Below, one piece after another: positions 14,301-25,390 of a stretch of 64,000 nucleotides of DNA. Each line of letters begins with the position of its first letter. The stretch's first letter is position 1. Made by a program: the position numbers and the translations under genes. The DNA is from Acanthaster planci (taxonomy: Eukaryota; Echinodermata; Asteroidea; Valvatida; Acanthasteridae), in the NCBI RefSeq assembly GCF_001949145.1, contig NW_019091453.1, positions 63,084 through 127,083 on the forward strand, in the 5' to 3' direction. The notes beneath the pieces were generated by a model. That model had not been told where the DNA came from and ran no database searches. It worked only from the letters and a program-made list of their open reading frames with translations.

Positions 14301-17300
14301 GTCACATTGAAAGCGGCCACATACAAGGTGACCTTTTTATCTGAAATCATCTTTCAATTGCAGCAATTTGTGTGTATTTTTGCACAGTTTCTGTATTTAA
14401 AGTAACAAACATGTTGATGTTGTCTCCCCATATTGGTTATTTGAGATTATTTGAGTTTTCTACCCCATACCCATTTAAAGTTATAGGATCATTACTTTTC
14501 ATATGCCTTTTGATTTTTCTGTTTCTTTTATTAGGCAATGGATTGCAATGGAATCCTGAAAGTTTCTCCTTCTGTGGTGACCTCCAATGGTTACCGGCTG
14601 CCCCAACTGAGCTGTCTGTCACTCATCGCCATGCCCATCCATCATCCAGCCAACATAGAGATACCCATGGATGAACAGACTTTTCTGACCAGACATAGCA
14701 TGGACATGAAGTTCACATACTGCGATGACAGGTAAAAGGCTCAATTTGCACAAGATTCAAGATTTTTAAATTAATCTGTGAAATAGATAAAATCAGAAAA
14801 TAATTCAGACTCTAGACCACAGAGCAGTAGCAAAAATATTTCACTAATACCATAAAACTAGATCAAAGTATTGTCAAACAAATGTTTTTACCAGGAAAAA
14901 AAGTTAAACAGATTGGAATCAGTGGAACTTACTATGGCTATCTCAGTTCGGTCAGTCATTTGGGAAAATTTTGTGATGAGTTACACATGTGACTTGTTTA
15001 ACAGGTACCCAGTACACATGAAGTTGGAAGTTGATAGCTAACCCATGTTTGGATGGCATTCATAGAAATTCTCTTCAGTAAATGGGTGCTGTAGTGTATG
15101 GGTTTATTTCATCTGTGTGTAAAGTTTTGTTCCAGTTGTTTTGAACAGCCTAATTAAAAGTACCTTTATGTTATATGTGAAGTTCCCAAAAGAACATACA
15201 TATTACATAACTATTGTATAAATTAAACATGACTTTCCAAGACAAAATGTTTCAGGCAAGCCCTCCTCAAAAGACACAAACAGTGCTATTGAAAGGAAAT
15301 GGGAGCCACTTAATTGTGAAGTCTTTATCTTCCATACATGTTCATGTTTACATGTGAGTTGCTCCCTTCAACCCAGGGGTCAGGCCACAGACAAGAATTC
15401 TCCCAGGTTCTCCCAGGATCCCTCCTTCCTTGTCTCAAGTTTCTTGTGAAATACGATACCAGGGCACCTGGGTCAGTTCAAGGATTTAAGGATTGTGGTT
15501 TTGGTGGCTCATGCTAAAAAACCAAACAGCAAATGAAAATGAGAGATTTTTATGTGAGTTGTGGAAGGATGCATGCATTCCGAAAACAGGATATCCTGCT
15601 TGGTGTGTGTGTTAATCATGGGTTGGCTTGCAGTGTTCCGGTAGTGCACCAAACCGTTGATTGGCCCATGAGTATTTTATGTCTTGGCCCTTCACATGCA
15701 CCTGCTCTGTTATGCTATTCAGTGCCAAACCTCTAAAATGTGAAGCATTCAGACAAGGTTTAAGACAACCTGACCCCTGGCTTACAAGGGTAACCTGGAT
15801 ATTGGATTATGGAAAAGGCCTGTGCAGCGTAGGTCTTTGTGGTGCCACACTGTGTGCTATACTTACATGTAATGTAACTCAGTGTTTTGGTATAAAGTAC
15901 ATACATGTACATGAAAATTGCTCATGCCTACATGCACACTCATGTTCCTACTACAAGCAAGTTCAGTGTTTCATTCTTGAGCTTTTGTTATTGAACCTGA
16001 ATTTGTTTTATGATTTTTTCATCAACCCTCCCTATGGCAACAGCTTTGGAAACAATTCACAAGTAAAAAGTTTAAATTTACTGCTTCTAATTAAAAAACA
16101 CTTTACTAAAAAAAAAAATGCCCAAACTTTGGTTTTGTGTATGTTTCATTTCTAAGATATTTAATGGTTAATTATTTTTATAATTGATCACCTTTTTTTC
16201 AGAGGCTTTCAACCCCCTCCCCAAAACAGTTAGATTAAAAAAAATGAATGTACATGTACTGTTCACATGTCACTAATAAGGCAATTTTTGTTAGCACCAA
16301 AAACTTAAGATATTTGTGGTACTTGAAAGCTTATATGGTGTCAAATTCCACCTGCTGTTAATTTGATCAATTTCTGCCCCCCTCCCTTACCCCTGAGAAA
16401 GGGTGAATCAATTTCCATTCCATGTCCCAGGGTTAATGGCCAAGTGCGTTTCACCATGCACATACATGTAGTTTAGACCACATGTAAGCATCTCCCAGTG
16501 TGTCATCCTGGATGAAAAATACAGATTAGGAGACTCAGTGCAACAAATATGCTGCATGAATTATATGTTGTGAGTGAAGAAGTTATGCATTTGAAAAAGA
16601 ATTTCAGGATGTTGATTTTTATCGTTGTTTACAGAATTCAGGACCTCCTTGGCTATGATCCAGAAGACTTGGTGGACCAATCCTTCTATGATTTCTACCA
16701 TGCCTTGGACAATCACACCATTGACAAATTTCACAAAGATTGTGAGTGTTCCAGAGATGACTAATTTATTATTGGTTTCATCCTTATCAGGCACTCATAG
16801 GGACAAAACACCATAGGCCACAGCAGGAAAAAGGGACACTGAAAATTCAGAGTCTCACAGAAATCAAAAGGCATAGTTGTCAGTGCATTCAAGGAAGCCT
16901 GTTGGGAAGCCTTGTGTTTTATACCTTCCTGCTTTCATTGCCTTAACCTTCTGGTTCCAAAATGCACAGCTAAAATGACCAGCTGTCTTTGAAAAAATAG
17001 CGGTAATTCAGCCAAGTTGAAAATGTTAATAAGATTACTCAACTGTGCTGCCTACATGTACATCAATATAGAAAGAACAACACTTTAAATGACAAATAAA
17101 CTCTGTGTATATTCTGAGCAGTCCACTTTCAACCAGCATGCATGATGCATACATATCATTTCCTTTTGCACAAATCAGTTGGTTTCATGAGTGGTTCTCT
17201 CCATAACTGACGTGCAGCAGTGTACTTGGAAATATAGTCAGGCTTTTCCTTGATTGAATAATACCTTCCTGGTTTTAGTTCGAAAGTATCTCATTAATAT

Positions 17301-20300
17301 TTATTTGGAAAGCATGGATCACAGGCAAAATCTGAACAATGAAAAGGTAGCTGTTAACGTCATCCCTTCCGGTGTGTTAGAGAAAGAATGATTTTCCCAG
17401 AAACAAAAATGCAACTGAGCATTCTGCCAGCATAGAGTAGATCTTTCAATATTTGTATATTACTATGTATGTTAACATGTGCTCTCTTTGGATGGAAAGT
17501 CACTGAAAAAAGGGAATACATTTTTACTTTCTGAAACCTGCAAAATGAACGTTTTAATAAGCAAAACTGTTCTTGGTTACACTGAAAACAATTTACCCTG
17601 TTCCTTGGCTCTGCGATCTTCTTTGCAGTGTTTGCCAAGGGACAAGCTACGAGTGGACGCTTTCGCTTCCTTGCCAAGAAGAGTGGCTATGCCTGGATGG
17701 AGACGCAGGCTACTATCATCTACAACAACAAAACCAACAAACCACAGTGCGTGGTCTGCATCAACTACATGATCAGGTTAGGAACTGATCTACATTGAAC
17801 CAAGTGCAATTTCCTCTTCAAGGGATGTTGCAGTTTGAATGGAGGTCATTGACCAAGCTGTATGTATTTTGAGGGTTTTGTATTGTTTTAATTCAAACTG
17901 CAAAATGTTGTGCTTGTAACATTTTTGGAGAGGGAGAGAGGAAATGAACGATTGTTCATTTCGTTTCAGAGCCGATGCTGGAGCACTAAGTTTGGAGTGA
18001 GAATTTGCTGTTAAGTTCACATACCTCAATTAGTTCACATGTCCAAACTTCTTTATAGTGTCAATTCAGCACATGCAGAAATTGTATACCTGTGTGAACA
18101 TAAGACAGTACATTCAGATTCAAACCTAAGTACAGAGGTTGTGTTGAAGGAATGTTTTGAGTTTGCATGAACAACAACATGAGTGTTTGAACACACGGTT
18201 GTCACAGACAAGCAGAAATATTAGTTTTGAAATGACTCAGACTCAACTTGAGCCAGTACCCTGACATGTTCAATCTCTCGTTTTCAAAGTGGTTACATTG
18301 TGACTCAAAATCATAAGCCGGGGTAGCCAGACTGTACTGTGTTGTTTTTTTTCCGTGCTTGCTTCCAATCATACATGATAGCTCAGTATCCTGGGTGAAC
18401 TTGGGAAAAAAGACTTGCCCTGGTACAATGCCCATCTTTCACCAAAGTTCCGCAGAGATGATCATTCTCACATGGAGATGCTCGGAAGAAGATCATTACA
18501 GACTATTGGGAGATTGACACATTCTCTTTTGTTCCTTAGTGGCATTGAGGATGAGGATGTAGTGATTGCAACTCACCAGCTGGATGAAGCCATGCAGATG
18601 AGCACAGAGAAGACCTTCATGCCTCGGCCTGATGGCATGGATGATGATGAATTCCCTCTCTACTTGACGGGATCAAAGAGTAAGTACAGCTTCATCTGTC
18701 TGAGTAATCCTTCTCACAGCAGGGTTGTAGTCAAGACCCTTCTAAGACCATGGCAAGACCAGTACGAGACCTCCAGTCTGAATTCCATTCACAGGCTCTT
18801 CACATGTACTGCAACAAAAGGATTCCATTTTGATCGTTTGCTGTATCTCTTGGGACTGTCTTGACTACAACTCTATCTCATGGAGTACTAATTAATCTCT
18901 GAGTTGTCACTTGACATTCCTCCCCCCTTCCCTGACCTCTCCAATCCAGCAGGCTGAAGTTTTCTTCTTTTTGGTTTGATATCGTTTGAGTACCTTGCGT
19001 TCACTGTGCCGCCGCCTCCTGCCACAGTGCATTTTAACTTACAGAAGATTGCCAGTTGATGCACTGTTGCTGTTCTTGCTGTGTTACTGCTCAACTGAAA
19101 ATCATTCTTGTGTCAGCCATGCTGAAGGGGTTTTTTGGTTTTTATCAAAAGTCCAGTGTTGCTGATGCTGACAGAGCAAGGACAACATGAAACCTGCTTA
19201 GGCTGAAGTGCACTTCTTAAGTACACATTAACTCTGCCTCTGTGGCGAATCTATAGCAGAATAGTTTGTAATGGCCTAAGCATACCGGACAGTCTGTGGA
19301 AGTAAAAACATAAGCTCACCTGACGGTCTCACAGATGGTTTTTTATACTCCAAATTGGAGATACATCACTTGAAGATGTTTTTTTGGACCGGTAATATTG
19401 ACTTAACATGTGTATTCATCAAGTGTATGGTCTGCTTCACCAAAATGGGTTGCACAGCCTTATTTTCCCAATCCTTCCTCCTGTGTTTTTTTTTTTTACT
19501 TGTGGTTAAACCTGTCTCAAATATGCTTGGATTTGGCAGCATCTTAATACCTAAATGGAAAGTTGATGCGTGGTGCTTTGCCATGTCTGAAAATGAAGTA
19601 CCTTTATAAGCAGGAGACCTTGAAGGAACTGAATGTTAGTCAGCAATTTTTAACTTCAACCATCACATCTGAAGAGGATCCCTGTGTGTATTTGGATAGG
19701 AAAAAAGATCTGGCCCAGGGTTGTAATCTGTCTGACCTTTCCAATGAGTTACACATGCATGAAAGGAATAATCAGTGTGGATTACCTTACTTGCAATTGG
19801 GCATGCCACGATGAAGGCAAATCTGGGTTGAATGTGTCAGGCGTTCATTGCCCTAAGGCGGGATACATGTATTTTGGGCTGTGGAATTCCAAATGACCTG
19901 ATAGCCAAAGACCCAGCATCTGAGGGATTACATGGTTGAGAGAATGTGGAGCAGCGTTGTGCTGTCTGCTTGGTTTGTGGGATACGTCACAGGGGACTAA
20001 AGTAGTTTCCCTCCCAAATTGATTCGCCAACTCAATTTCATGTGGATATCTGTACAGTCGAAAATCGATTAATTGCATCTTTCTCATCTGTAAGGTAGTA
20101 CTTTACCATTGGGCAGATTTGGGTAATGAGGGGATGTTACTTACTGATTTGCATGCAATGGGCAGACCAATTAGGTCTGAGCTCTGTTAAAATGAATCCA
20201 ACTTGGTTCAGTTGACAGTTGAGAGTGTGCTTTTGAGCAAACTGTGCACGTTAAATTTCTGGAAATGAAATCTGACCTTAAAAGGTTTAAGGTTAATTTG

Positions 20301-23300
20301 GTTCCAAGCATTTTATCATAGGGCTTCCAGAGTATACGTTGATTCTGTTGATAACAAGTTTTTATGGAACTTTGGATGTTCTTTAATATTTAGGATGTAG
20401 AGTTGTCATTCAAATAAAATGTGGTGCTTGGTAACATTGGACTTGTCTATGTTCAAGAGTTTTAATGACTGTGTTTTAATTTCTGTTTGTCAGGTAATGT
20501 GGTGAACGCAGAGGATTTGACCTACTTGGCCCCGACTGCTGGTAATGCTATGGTCCCCCTAGACTTCCCAAGCCCCCCTGTCCCCATCACCGAGAGTGAC
20601 CATATTCCCAAACCCGAGATGGATGGCCAGCAGGAGTTTGTGCCGTTTTTCCCATTTGTTCCATTGACCCCCAGTGCCGATGAGAAGCAAACCAGTGACG
20701 GGGGAGGCATGACAAACCAGGTGAGGAAAGAAGTGAAATACTAAGCAGACTGAAGTGTTTTTGTGGCAGCTGGTCATCGTTAGGGAAAGAGAATCCCCAC
20801 CCTCCCAGAATCTTCAAAATTCAGCAGGAGGTTTAGAGAGAGTTTACAGTTACATTTACTGTCATGAGCTTGATGAATCTAGAAAGTTTGAGTACAGAGA
20901 GCCTGCCGTTGGTTTCCCTGCTTCATACTTTGAAGAATTCTGGAGGGTTCTGAGCAAGAATACCTAGGGAGTTAGAATCAGTACGAATTGTTACATTTTC
21001 ATGGTCATATGGCCAAGTTGAGTGGAAATGGGATGATGTGAGGATATGTTTGAGTTTTTGAGTACAGAGCAATGTCAGGAAGTATCTTGTAAAGTCCAAG
21101 TCTGTGGATGTGCGTTCTCATGGTTGTTGAATTCCTAGTGGAGCCATACAGGCAAGCTCGGCACAGTGTCATAGCTCTGCTTGCTGTACACAATATATGT
21201 TTGCCGAGTCATGGCAGGAACTCCTGCATGTGTGGTTTGCATAGTTCGCAGGGTAACAAGGGATGCTTGATTGCGTGCATGCGTGAATCTCATGAATAAT
21301 TTCAGTACCAAGTCTTGCAAGCACAGAATTCCACAAGTTAGCTAGGCTGTTACAGCTTTGACACCGTGGCATGTGCTGTTTCCCATGCAGTTAATGCCAG
21401 GTGACCATGAAATGACACGTGCACCATGGTCTTTGGGCTGAAGAGTGCTGCAAGCAGATGGTGAAAGGATGTCATTATCCCAATAGTCAGTTGGTGATAA
21501 ACTGACCTGCCTTCCATATTTCTAAATTTTGGGGATCTTGTTTTGTCATCTCCAGGAATCACCTGCCAGGAAGGTGGTGACACCTGACTTGATTCTCCCT
21601 GACAAGAACTCTCCCATGAGCTCGAGTAAAGACCCTCTCATGCTGGACTGCACCACAGAGGTGAGTTCTGACACTGTCATTGTGAAACACACAATACACC
21701 GATTGGAATCTCACTCCCCCCCCCCATTCCAGAAACAAAATGTGACCTACCATTCCGTAATCAGGTTTTAGTGCATAATGTAGATGTTTGACCATGCCTG
21801 CTTTCCCAACCGTTAACTTTCAAACTTCAGAGTGATCCATGGTGCAGATGTTGTCTGCAGAAAGCTTTGGTAGTAACAGGCTGTGAAAGTTGTGAAATTT
21901 GCATTGTTCATATGTGTAATGTCATTTCCCATACAATAGCTAAGGAGCCTTGAGCCTGGTTTTGAAATGCAGAATGGTACATGTTGGTCACAAATGAAGA
22001 CTGCATCAAAACATTGCGGCTATGGCTGTTAATGATACTTGTGCTAATATAAGCCATTTGGCCAGTGGCTTAATTCATGTCTCATAGACACCTGTATTAC
22101 TACCAGCCACAAACACAGCCTCGGGAAAACAACTCCAGCTATGCCATTCACTCTTGATAAGCATAAGGTGGGAATGCAGCTATTCTGCCTGCTCCAAAAA
22201 AACAAAACAAATTAAACAAGCAAACAGAAATCCCAATCTCTTGTTTATCTATTTGCTATTTGCCAGGCTGGTGGCCAACTTCACGCTGATGACTTGTCAA
22301 TGCGGGCGCCATACATCTCCATGAGTGATGACTTGGACTTTGGCGGAGACAAACTCATGGTTGACACGCAGCTGGCTGAGACTTGGGAACCTGTGGACCT
22401 TTTTGGAAACATGTAAGTGGCTTCATGAGGAGTGTAACTTTAATTAGAGGAATCTGCGAAATGGTGGATTTGGAATTGCTGATAGAGTACCACTTGCACT
22501 GTTAAAGTCAACATGTGGTAATTATAAGCCATTAAGTTATATTGCTTATTTTCAACATGTGCTGTTTCAGCATTATTAAGACCAGTTCACACTGTATAGA
22601 ATTATGAAGCAAACTGAAGTTGCAAATGGGGATTTTAAACCTTGTCAACAAAATTACAGTTGCTGAGGTACACAAATTCAATTCACCTTTACTTTAACAT
22701 GAATTCATGGAGCAACCTTTGGATGGTTTGAGAAAAAGCACAGTTCAGTTACTTTTGTACAGACCATGTTTTCAAGACAACCACTCAGTGTTTTTTGTGT
22801 GTTTCCTTGTGTACTTGATAATTTAGATTGTGCATTTTGAAGTCATAGTCCTAGATAAATATTAGAAACTCAGAAATATACCTTTAGGCATGTTAGGGAT
22901 TTTAACCATTGACTCTACTTGATTGTGCCAAACGTTTCTCATTTTCCTTTGTGTCCGAAGATTTCCCCTTTGTTCATATTTCCTACATACTTGGCACACA
23001 ACAAATTTTTAATTCAATTTATAGGAACAGCAATGGCTACATGGACTCAGTGATATCACCGTCGTACAAAGACCAGAAGCAAGAATTACTGAGTCCATCG
23101 TCTGGTGCCCTTACTGCTCCTAGCACGCCTTATAGTCCACAGTCACGGTCACCGTTCAGTCCCCAGTCAGTGATGTCACCCGTCAATAAGCTTTGCCAGA
23201 GCCTGCCTAACCTGTGGTTGGCTCGCGACGATGACCACCCTGGGCCGACCTCAGCCACAGGGCAGCCTACCAGCTATTGGGACACCAACAAGTCTCCTCC

Positions 23301-25390
23301 CCCTCTCCTGCCTATGTCTCCGCAGACCTGTTCACCCCTCGTCAGCCCTGCTGGACGCCCAGCCTCCACAGAGAACTACAGCAGTTTCTCCAGCGGGAAG
23401 CATCCCCCAAGGCCGGAGGTACAGCAAGCCCTGAAGAGGAAACTAGAGACTCGGAGCAACAAGAGAGCCAGACAGTACAAAGTGGCTCGACTAAACGATG
23501 GAGGGACAGATTTGGGGGGAGGGAACAGTCCAGGAGGGAGAGGAGGTGGCAGAGGATGGAGCGTCTCTAAGGGGGGCCTGGAACTGGATGCATTACAACC
23601 TCCAGGTAGGATGCAGTGGTACTTTCTTTCCTTGCTTCTCAGCACTTGTGACTTTCAATAGAATCTGGCCTGGCTTGCTATGCGGAACCTGGATTTGTGT
23701 ACCTTAAAAGTCAGCCTGGGGGAATTTCATCCCAAACCCAAAGCTTGGTATTTCCATCTTGTTGCTTGAGAATTCTGCAGTGCTGCAGTGTATGTGCCTT
23801 ATTTGTGGTTAAGTCATCTGGAACTCAACAATAAAATTATTCATGCAAATGGTTTTTATTGAAAACTTAAGACAAATAATAATTCAATTGGAAATGATAT
23901 AGTGCTGGAAAAAAATGGATTAATTACTCCCCATGAGCGATTTTCTAATGATAATAGAAAGTCATGTTGGAAATCTTGCAATGACTAGAAATAGACTGGT
24001 ACAACCCATTCAAGACTTGGCATAAACGAAGCAGGTTTGAGATTCACCTTCTAAACATCATGTGAATAACTTATTGATTCACTCTTTGGGCTCCCTGGAA
24101 TGTTCCTAGTGATCACTGTAACAGAGAAGGAAGAAGCAGGGATTAGAAATGAGCTGAAGTTTTGGCTGAAGGATTGGCAGGAGCTAAATAGTCCATTTGG
24201 TAATAAAGCCAATCAGTTGAAACCTAACATCCTGAATCTGCCAGCGAAATTAACATGTCCAGACTTGCTGACTTTCATCTGGTAAAACACCTTAAAAGTT
24301 TCCCCCACTGATTAAGTAATAGTGTTGAACATTGTTAAATTTCTGTGAATTCTATCCAGGACGTGGCAAAGACATAAGCAGTCTGCAGTCACTGTTGCTG
24401 CAACCAGCTGGTAGAAGCATCAACAATCACTTTGGCCACTCGTTGCTCCTACAGAAAGTCGCTCAACAGGTGAGACATCGGGTTTTCTCCTTCAACAAGA
24501 CACCCTGAGCTTCGTGTCCATTTAGCAGGAACTGTACGTTGCCACGTACTTCCTCTGATTTGAGCCCTAGTGGTACAGGATTTAATCACATCATTAAAAT
24601 GTTCCTCTTGTATTGTCTGCCTATGCCTTCCAGGATTTGATCCTGGATTTCTTTTCTTGTGTGCATCGTTGACAGATGTTTATGCTATAAAGTTCTTAAC
24701 GGACTGATTTACTCATATAAAAGAGTACAGTTGTCAATAGGGCAGTGGAGATTGATAAGGTAAATGGTTTTGAAGAAAATGCTGATTTAGAAGTGACCCT
24801 CTAAATCATGGAGTAAATATCAATTTGCAGGGACATATATGTCAAGAACCTTTGTCAAGAAATTTTCATGTACATAAAGTGCACTTGGTAGGGGCATGAA
24901 CCGTAAAGATTCTTTTGTTTTAAGAGTGTTAGCGTTTTTAGCAGATGGAACGGTGATGAAGTGATCCCAGAATTTTCTTCATATAAACCCTCCTTCAAAA
25001 TATTTCCAAAAAGGAACAAAATAGTTTATTTTCTCTGTAGGTTATAAAAACCACTCGTTTTGATAAGTGATCAAGTAATTTCTTTTCATCTAATCATGTT
25101 TGTGTTGTTTTACTCGGCAGGTGGTCAACAAACAAGTAGGTAGTGGTGGAACCAACAAGGCTGACGCCAGTAAGTCCTTGCTTTCTGTTAGCGGCGGTCA
25201 GGAACACTTCCCTCTCTTCCAGGCCCAGCCCTCGCCAGGTGATGCCGAGGACGGATTGGTGGACAGCAACAACCTCCTGAGCTGCCTGCCGCTGATCACG
25301 AGACAGGACCTAGACGTCAACACGCCCCTGCAGGCCTCGGCGGGACTGCTACAGGGCGAAGAGTTATTGCGGGCGCTGGACGTACCCTGA
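5292..25390 (+). CDS. HIF1A: hypoxia-inducible factor alpha subunit (bHLH-PAS), 14 coding exons
   Basis: Joined exons are 5292-5359, 9523-9710, 11861-12030, 14112-14327, 14535-14731, 16635-16741, 17629-17776, 18540-18679, 20494-20720, 21556-21660, 22267-22412, 23025-23605, 24360-24469 and 25121-25390. All phases agree and give 890 residues; human HIF-1alpha has 826. The domains are bHLH (about 27-82), PAS-A (about 107-176), PAS-B (about 245-365), an N-terminal degron with LTYLAP at Pro425, a C-terminal degron with APYI at Pro537, a Ser/Pro-rich region, a basic nuclear-localisation stretch ([13 protein letters not shown]), and a C-terminal activation domain with Asn868 and [12 protein letters not shown]. 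By family knowledge it dimerises with ARNT on hypoxia-response elements. It is controlled by prolyl hydroxylases with VHL and by FIH. The ATG at 5292 follows an in-frame TAA (5265-5267). HIF1A versus EPAS1 cannot be assigned in an invertebrate with presumably a single HIF-alpha. Confidence 0.96.
5360..9522 (+). other. HIF-alpha intron 1
   Basis: A 4.2-kb intron rich in palindromic ACATGT/TACATGTA units (for example 5997-6015, 8537-8552 and 9103-9119). It also has a diverged set of GTCATGGAA-type repeats at 8699-8975. No coding signal seen. Confidence 0.8.
8699..8975. repeat. interspersed repeat remnant with repeated GTCATGGAA units
   Basis: The motif (A)AAGTCATGG(G/A)A or close variants recur at least five times over about 280 bp, separated by T- and A-rich stretches. 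The regular recurrence suggests a decayed dispersed repeat, but I cannot name its family. Confidence 0.45.
9523..9710 (+). CDS. HIF1A: HIF-alpha exon 2 (bHLH domain)
   Basis: Encodes the basic region [13 protein letters not shown] and the helix-loop-helix with [21 protein letters not shown] and SYLKV. ELAHQLP and LDKA-MRL are HIF-type. The basic region reads like SIM proteins. Flanked by ATAG and GTGAGG. Confidence 0.96.
9711..11860 (+). other. HIF-alpha intron 2
   Basis: A 2.1-kb non-coding intron containing many ACATGTACATGT palindromes (near 9898, 11110 and 11320). Nothing else recognised. Confidence 0.8.
11861..12030 (+). CDS. HIF1A: HIF-alpha exon 3 (start of PAS-A)
   Basis: Contains [19 protein letters not shown] and [13 protein letters not shown], the PAS-A start as in human HIF-1alpha (YLKALDGF). 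The first residues AIKSEP contain a psi-K-x-E sumoylation-type motif (IKSE). Ends in phase 0 at GTGAGA. Confidence 0.96.
12031..14111 (+). other. HIF-alpha intron 3
   Basis: A 2.1-kb intron with a T18-type homopolymer near 12265, a near-perfect palindrome at 12434-12454 and scattered TACATGTA units. No coding signal seen. Confidence 0.8.
12434..12454. repeat. 21-bp palindrome
   Basis: GCACTGGTAC and GTACCAGTGC are perfect reverse complements separated by one A. Confidence 0.7.
14112..14327 (+). CDS. HIF1A: HIF-alpha exon 4 (PAS-A)
   Basis: Encodes [20 protein letters not shown] and the segment [13 protein letters not shown], colinear with human FDFTHPCDHEEM and FFLRMKCTLTSRG. The 3' splice site CCAG has a poor pyrimidine tract, but the frame and alignment leave no better choice. 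Confidence 0.93.
14535..14731 (+). CDS. HIF1A: HIF-alpha exon 5 (PAS-A to PAS-B linker, start of PAS-B)
   Basis: Contains PHPSNIEIP-like HHPANIEIP, then [16 protein letters not shown], the highly conserved opening of PAS-B. Flanked by TTAG and GTAAAA. Confidence 0.96.
14732..16634 (+). other. HIF-alpha intron 5
   Basis: A 1.9-kb intron with no recognised element beyond A/T runs and a few ACATGT palindromes (for example near 15903 and 16251). Confidence 0.75.
16635..16741 (+). CDS. HIF1A: HIF-alpha exon 6 (PAS-B)
   Basis: Encodes [20 protein letters not shown] followed by YHALDN, matching human [25 protein letters not shown]. Flanked by ACAG and GTGAGT. Confidence 0.96.
17629..17776 (+). CDS. 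HIF1A: HIF-alpha exon 7 (PAS-B, PAC region)
   Basis: Contains [32 protein letters not shown] and [10 protein letters not shown], matching human [32 protein letters not shown] and QCIVCVNYVV. Flanked by GCAG and GTTAGG. Confidence 0.96.
18540..18679 (+). CDS. HIF1A: HIF-alpha exon 8 (linker after PAS-B)
   Basis: Begins [15 protein letters not shown] (human SGIIQHDLIFSLQQ) and then becomes acidic and poorly conserved. The phases of both splice junctions match exons 7 and 9. Ends at GTAAGT. Confidence 0.9.
18680..20493 (+). other. HIF-alpha intron 8
   Basis: A 1.8-kb intron. Its first part holds a small inverted-repeat element at 18723-18873, about 45 bases from the exon 8 donor. No coding signal seen in the rest. 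Confidence 0.75.
18723..18873. mobile_element. small MITE-like foldback element
   Basis: The ends GGTTGTAGTCAAGAC and GTCTTGACTACAACT are a near-perfect inverted repeat about 150 bp apart. The interior is rich in AAGACC/GGTCTT-type words, as in GTCAAGACC-type MITEs. No coding capacity. Confidence 0.55.
20494..20720 (+). CDS. HIF1A: HIF-alpha exon 9 (N-terminal oxygen degron)
   Basis: Encodes [18 protein letters not shown]. This carries the LxxLAP prolyl-hydroxylation motif and aligns with human LTLLAPAAGDTIISLDF, so Pro425 equals human Pro402. The rest is proline-rich linker. Confidence 0.95.
21556..21660 (+). CDS. HIF1A: HIF-alpha exon 10
   Basis: A 35-residue linker exon in phase 0 on both sides (CCAG and GTGAGT). 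It has Ser/Pro- and acidic-rich composition typical of the region between the two degrons. Supported mainly by splice sites and frame. Confidence 0.85.
22267..22412 (+). CDS. HIF1A: HIF-alpha exon 11 (C-terminal oxygen degron)
   Basis: Encodes [20 protein letters not shown], aligned with human LEMLAPYIPMDDDF, so Pro537 equals human Pro564. The leucine two residues before the proline is arginine here; APYI and the following acidic residues are kept. Confidence 0.94.
23025..23605 (+). CDS. HIF1A: HIF-alpha exon 12 (Ser/Pro-rich region and nuclear localisation signal)
   Basis: The largest exon, 193 full codons, and more GC-rich than its introns. It has repeated SPQS, SPFSPQS and MSP motifs, then [17 protein letters not shown] (basic, where human has QRKRKMEH), then a Gly-rich stretch ([15 protein letters not shown]). 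The phase matches exons 11 and 13. Confidence 0.93.
24360..24469 (+). CDS. HIF1A: HIF-alpha exon 13
   Basis: Encodes [20 protein letters not shown] and then [12 protein letters not shown], comparable to human GSLFQAVGIGTLLQQPDDH. Flanked by CCAG and GTGAGA. Confidence 0.9.
25121..25390 (+). CDS. HIF1A: HIF-alpha exon 14 (C-terminal transactivation domain, stop)
   Basis: Ends [20 protein letters not shown] followed by LRALDVP and TGA. Human ends [27 protein letters not shown]. Asn868 is the FIH hydroxylation site (human Asn803). The cysteine at human position 800 is replaced by leucine. Confidence 0.97.
   Translation: MVNKQVGSGGTNKADASKSLLSVSGGQEHFPLFQAQPSPGDAEDGLVDSNNLLSCLPLITRQDLDVNTPLQASAGLLQGEELLRALDVP

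Noticed and set aside
23231-23707. Alternative-frame and antisense open frames over HIF-alpha exon 12
   Set aside because: They shadow a GC-rich real exon whose own frame is fixed by splice phase and by HIF similarity.
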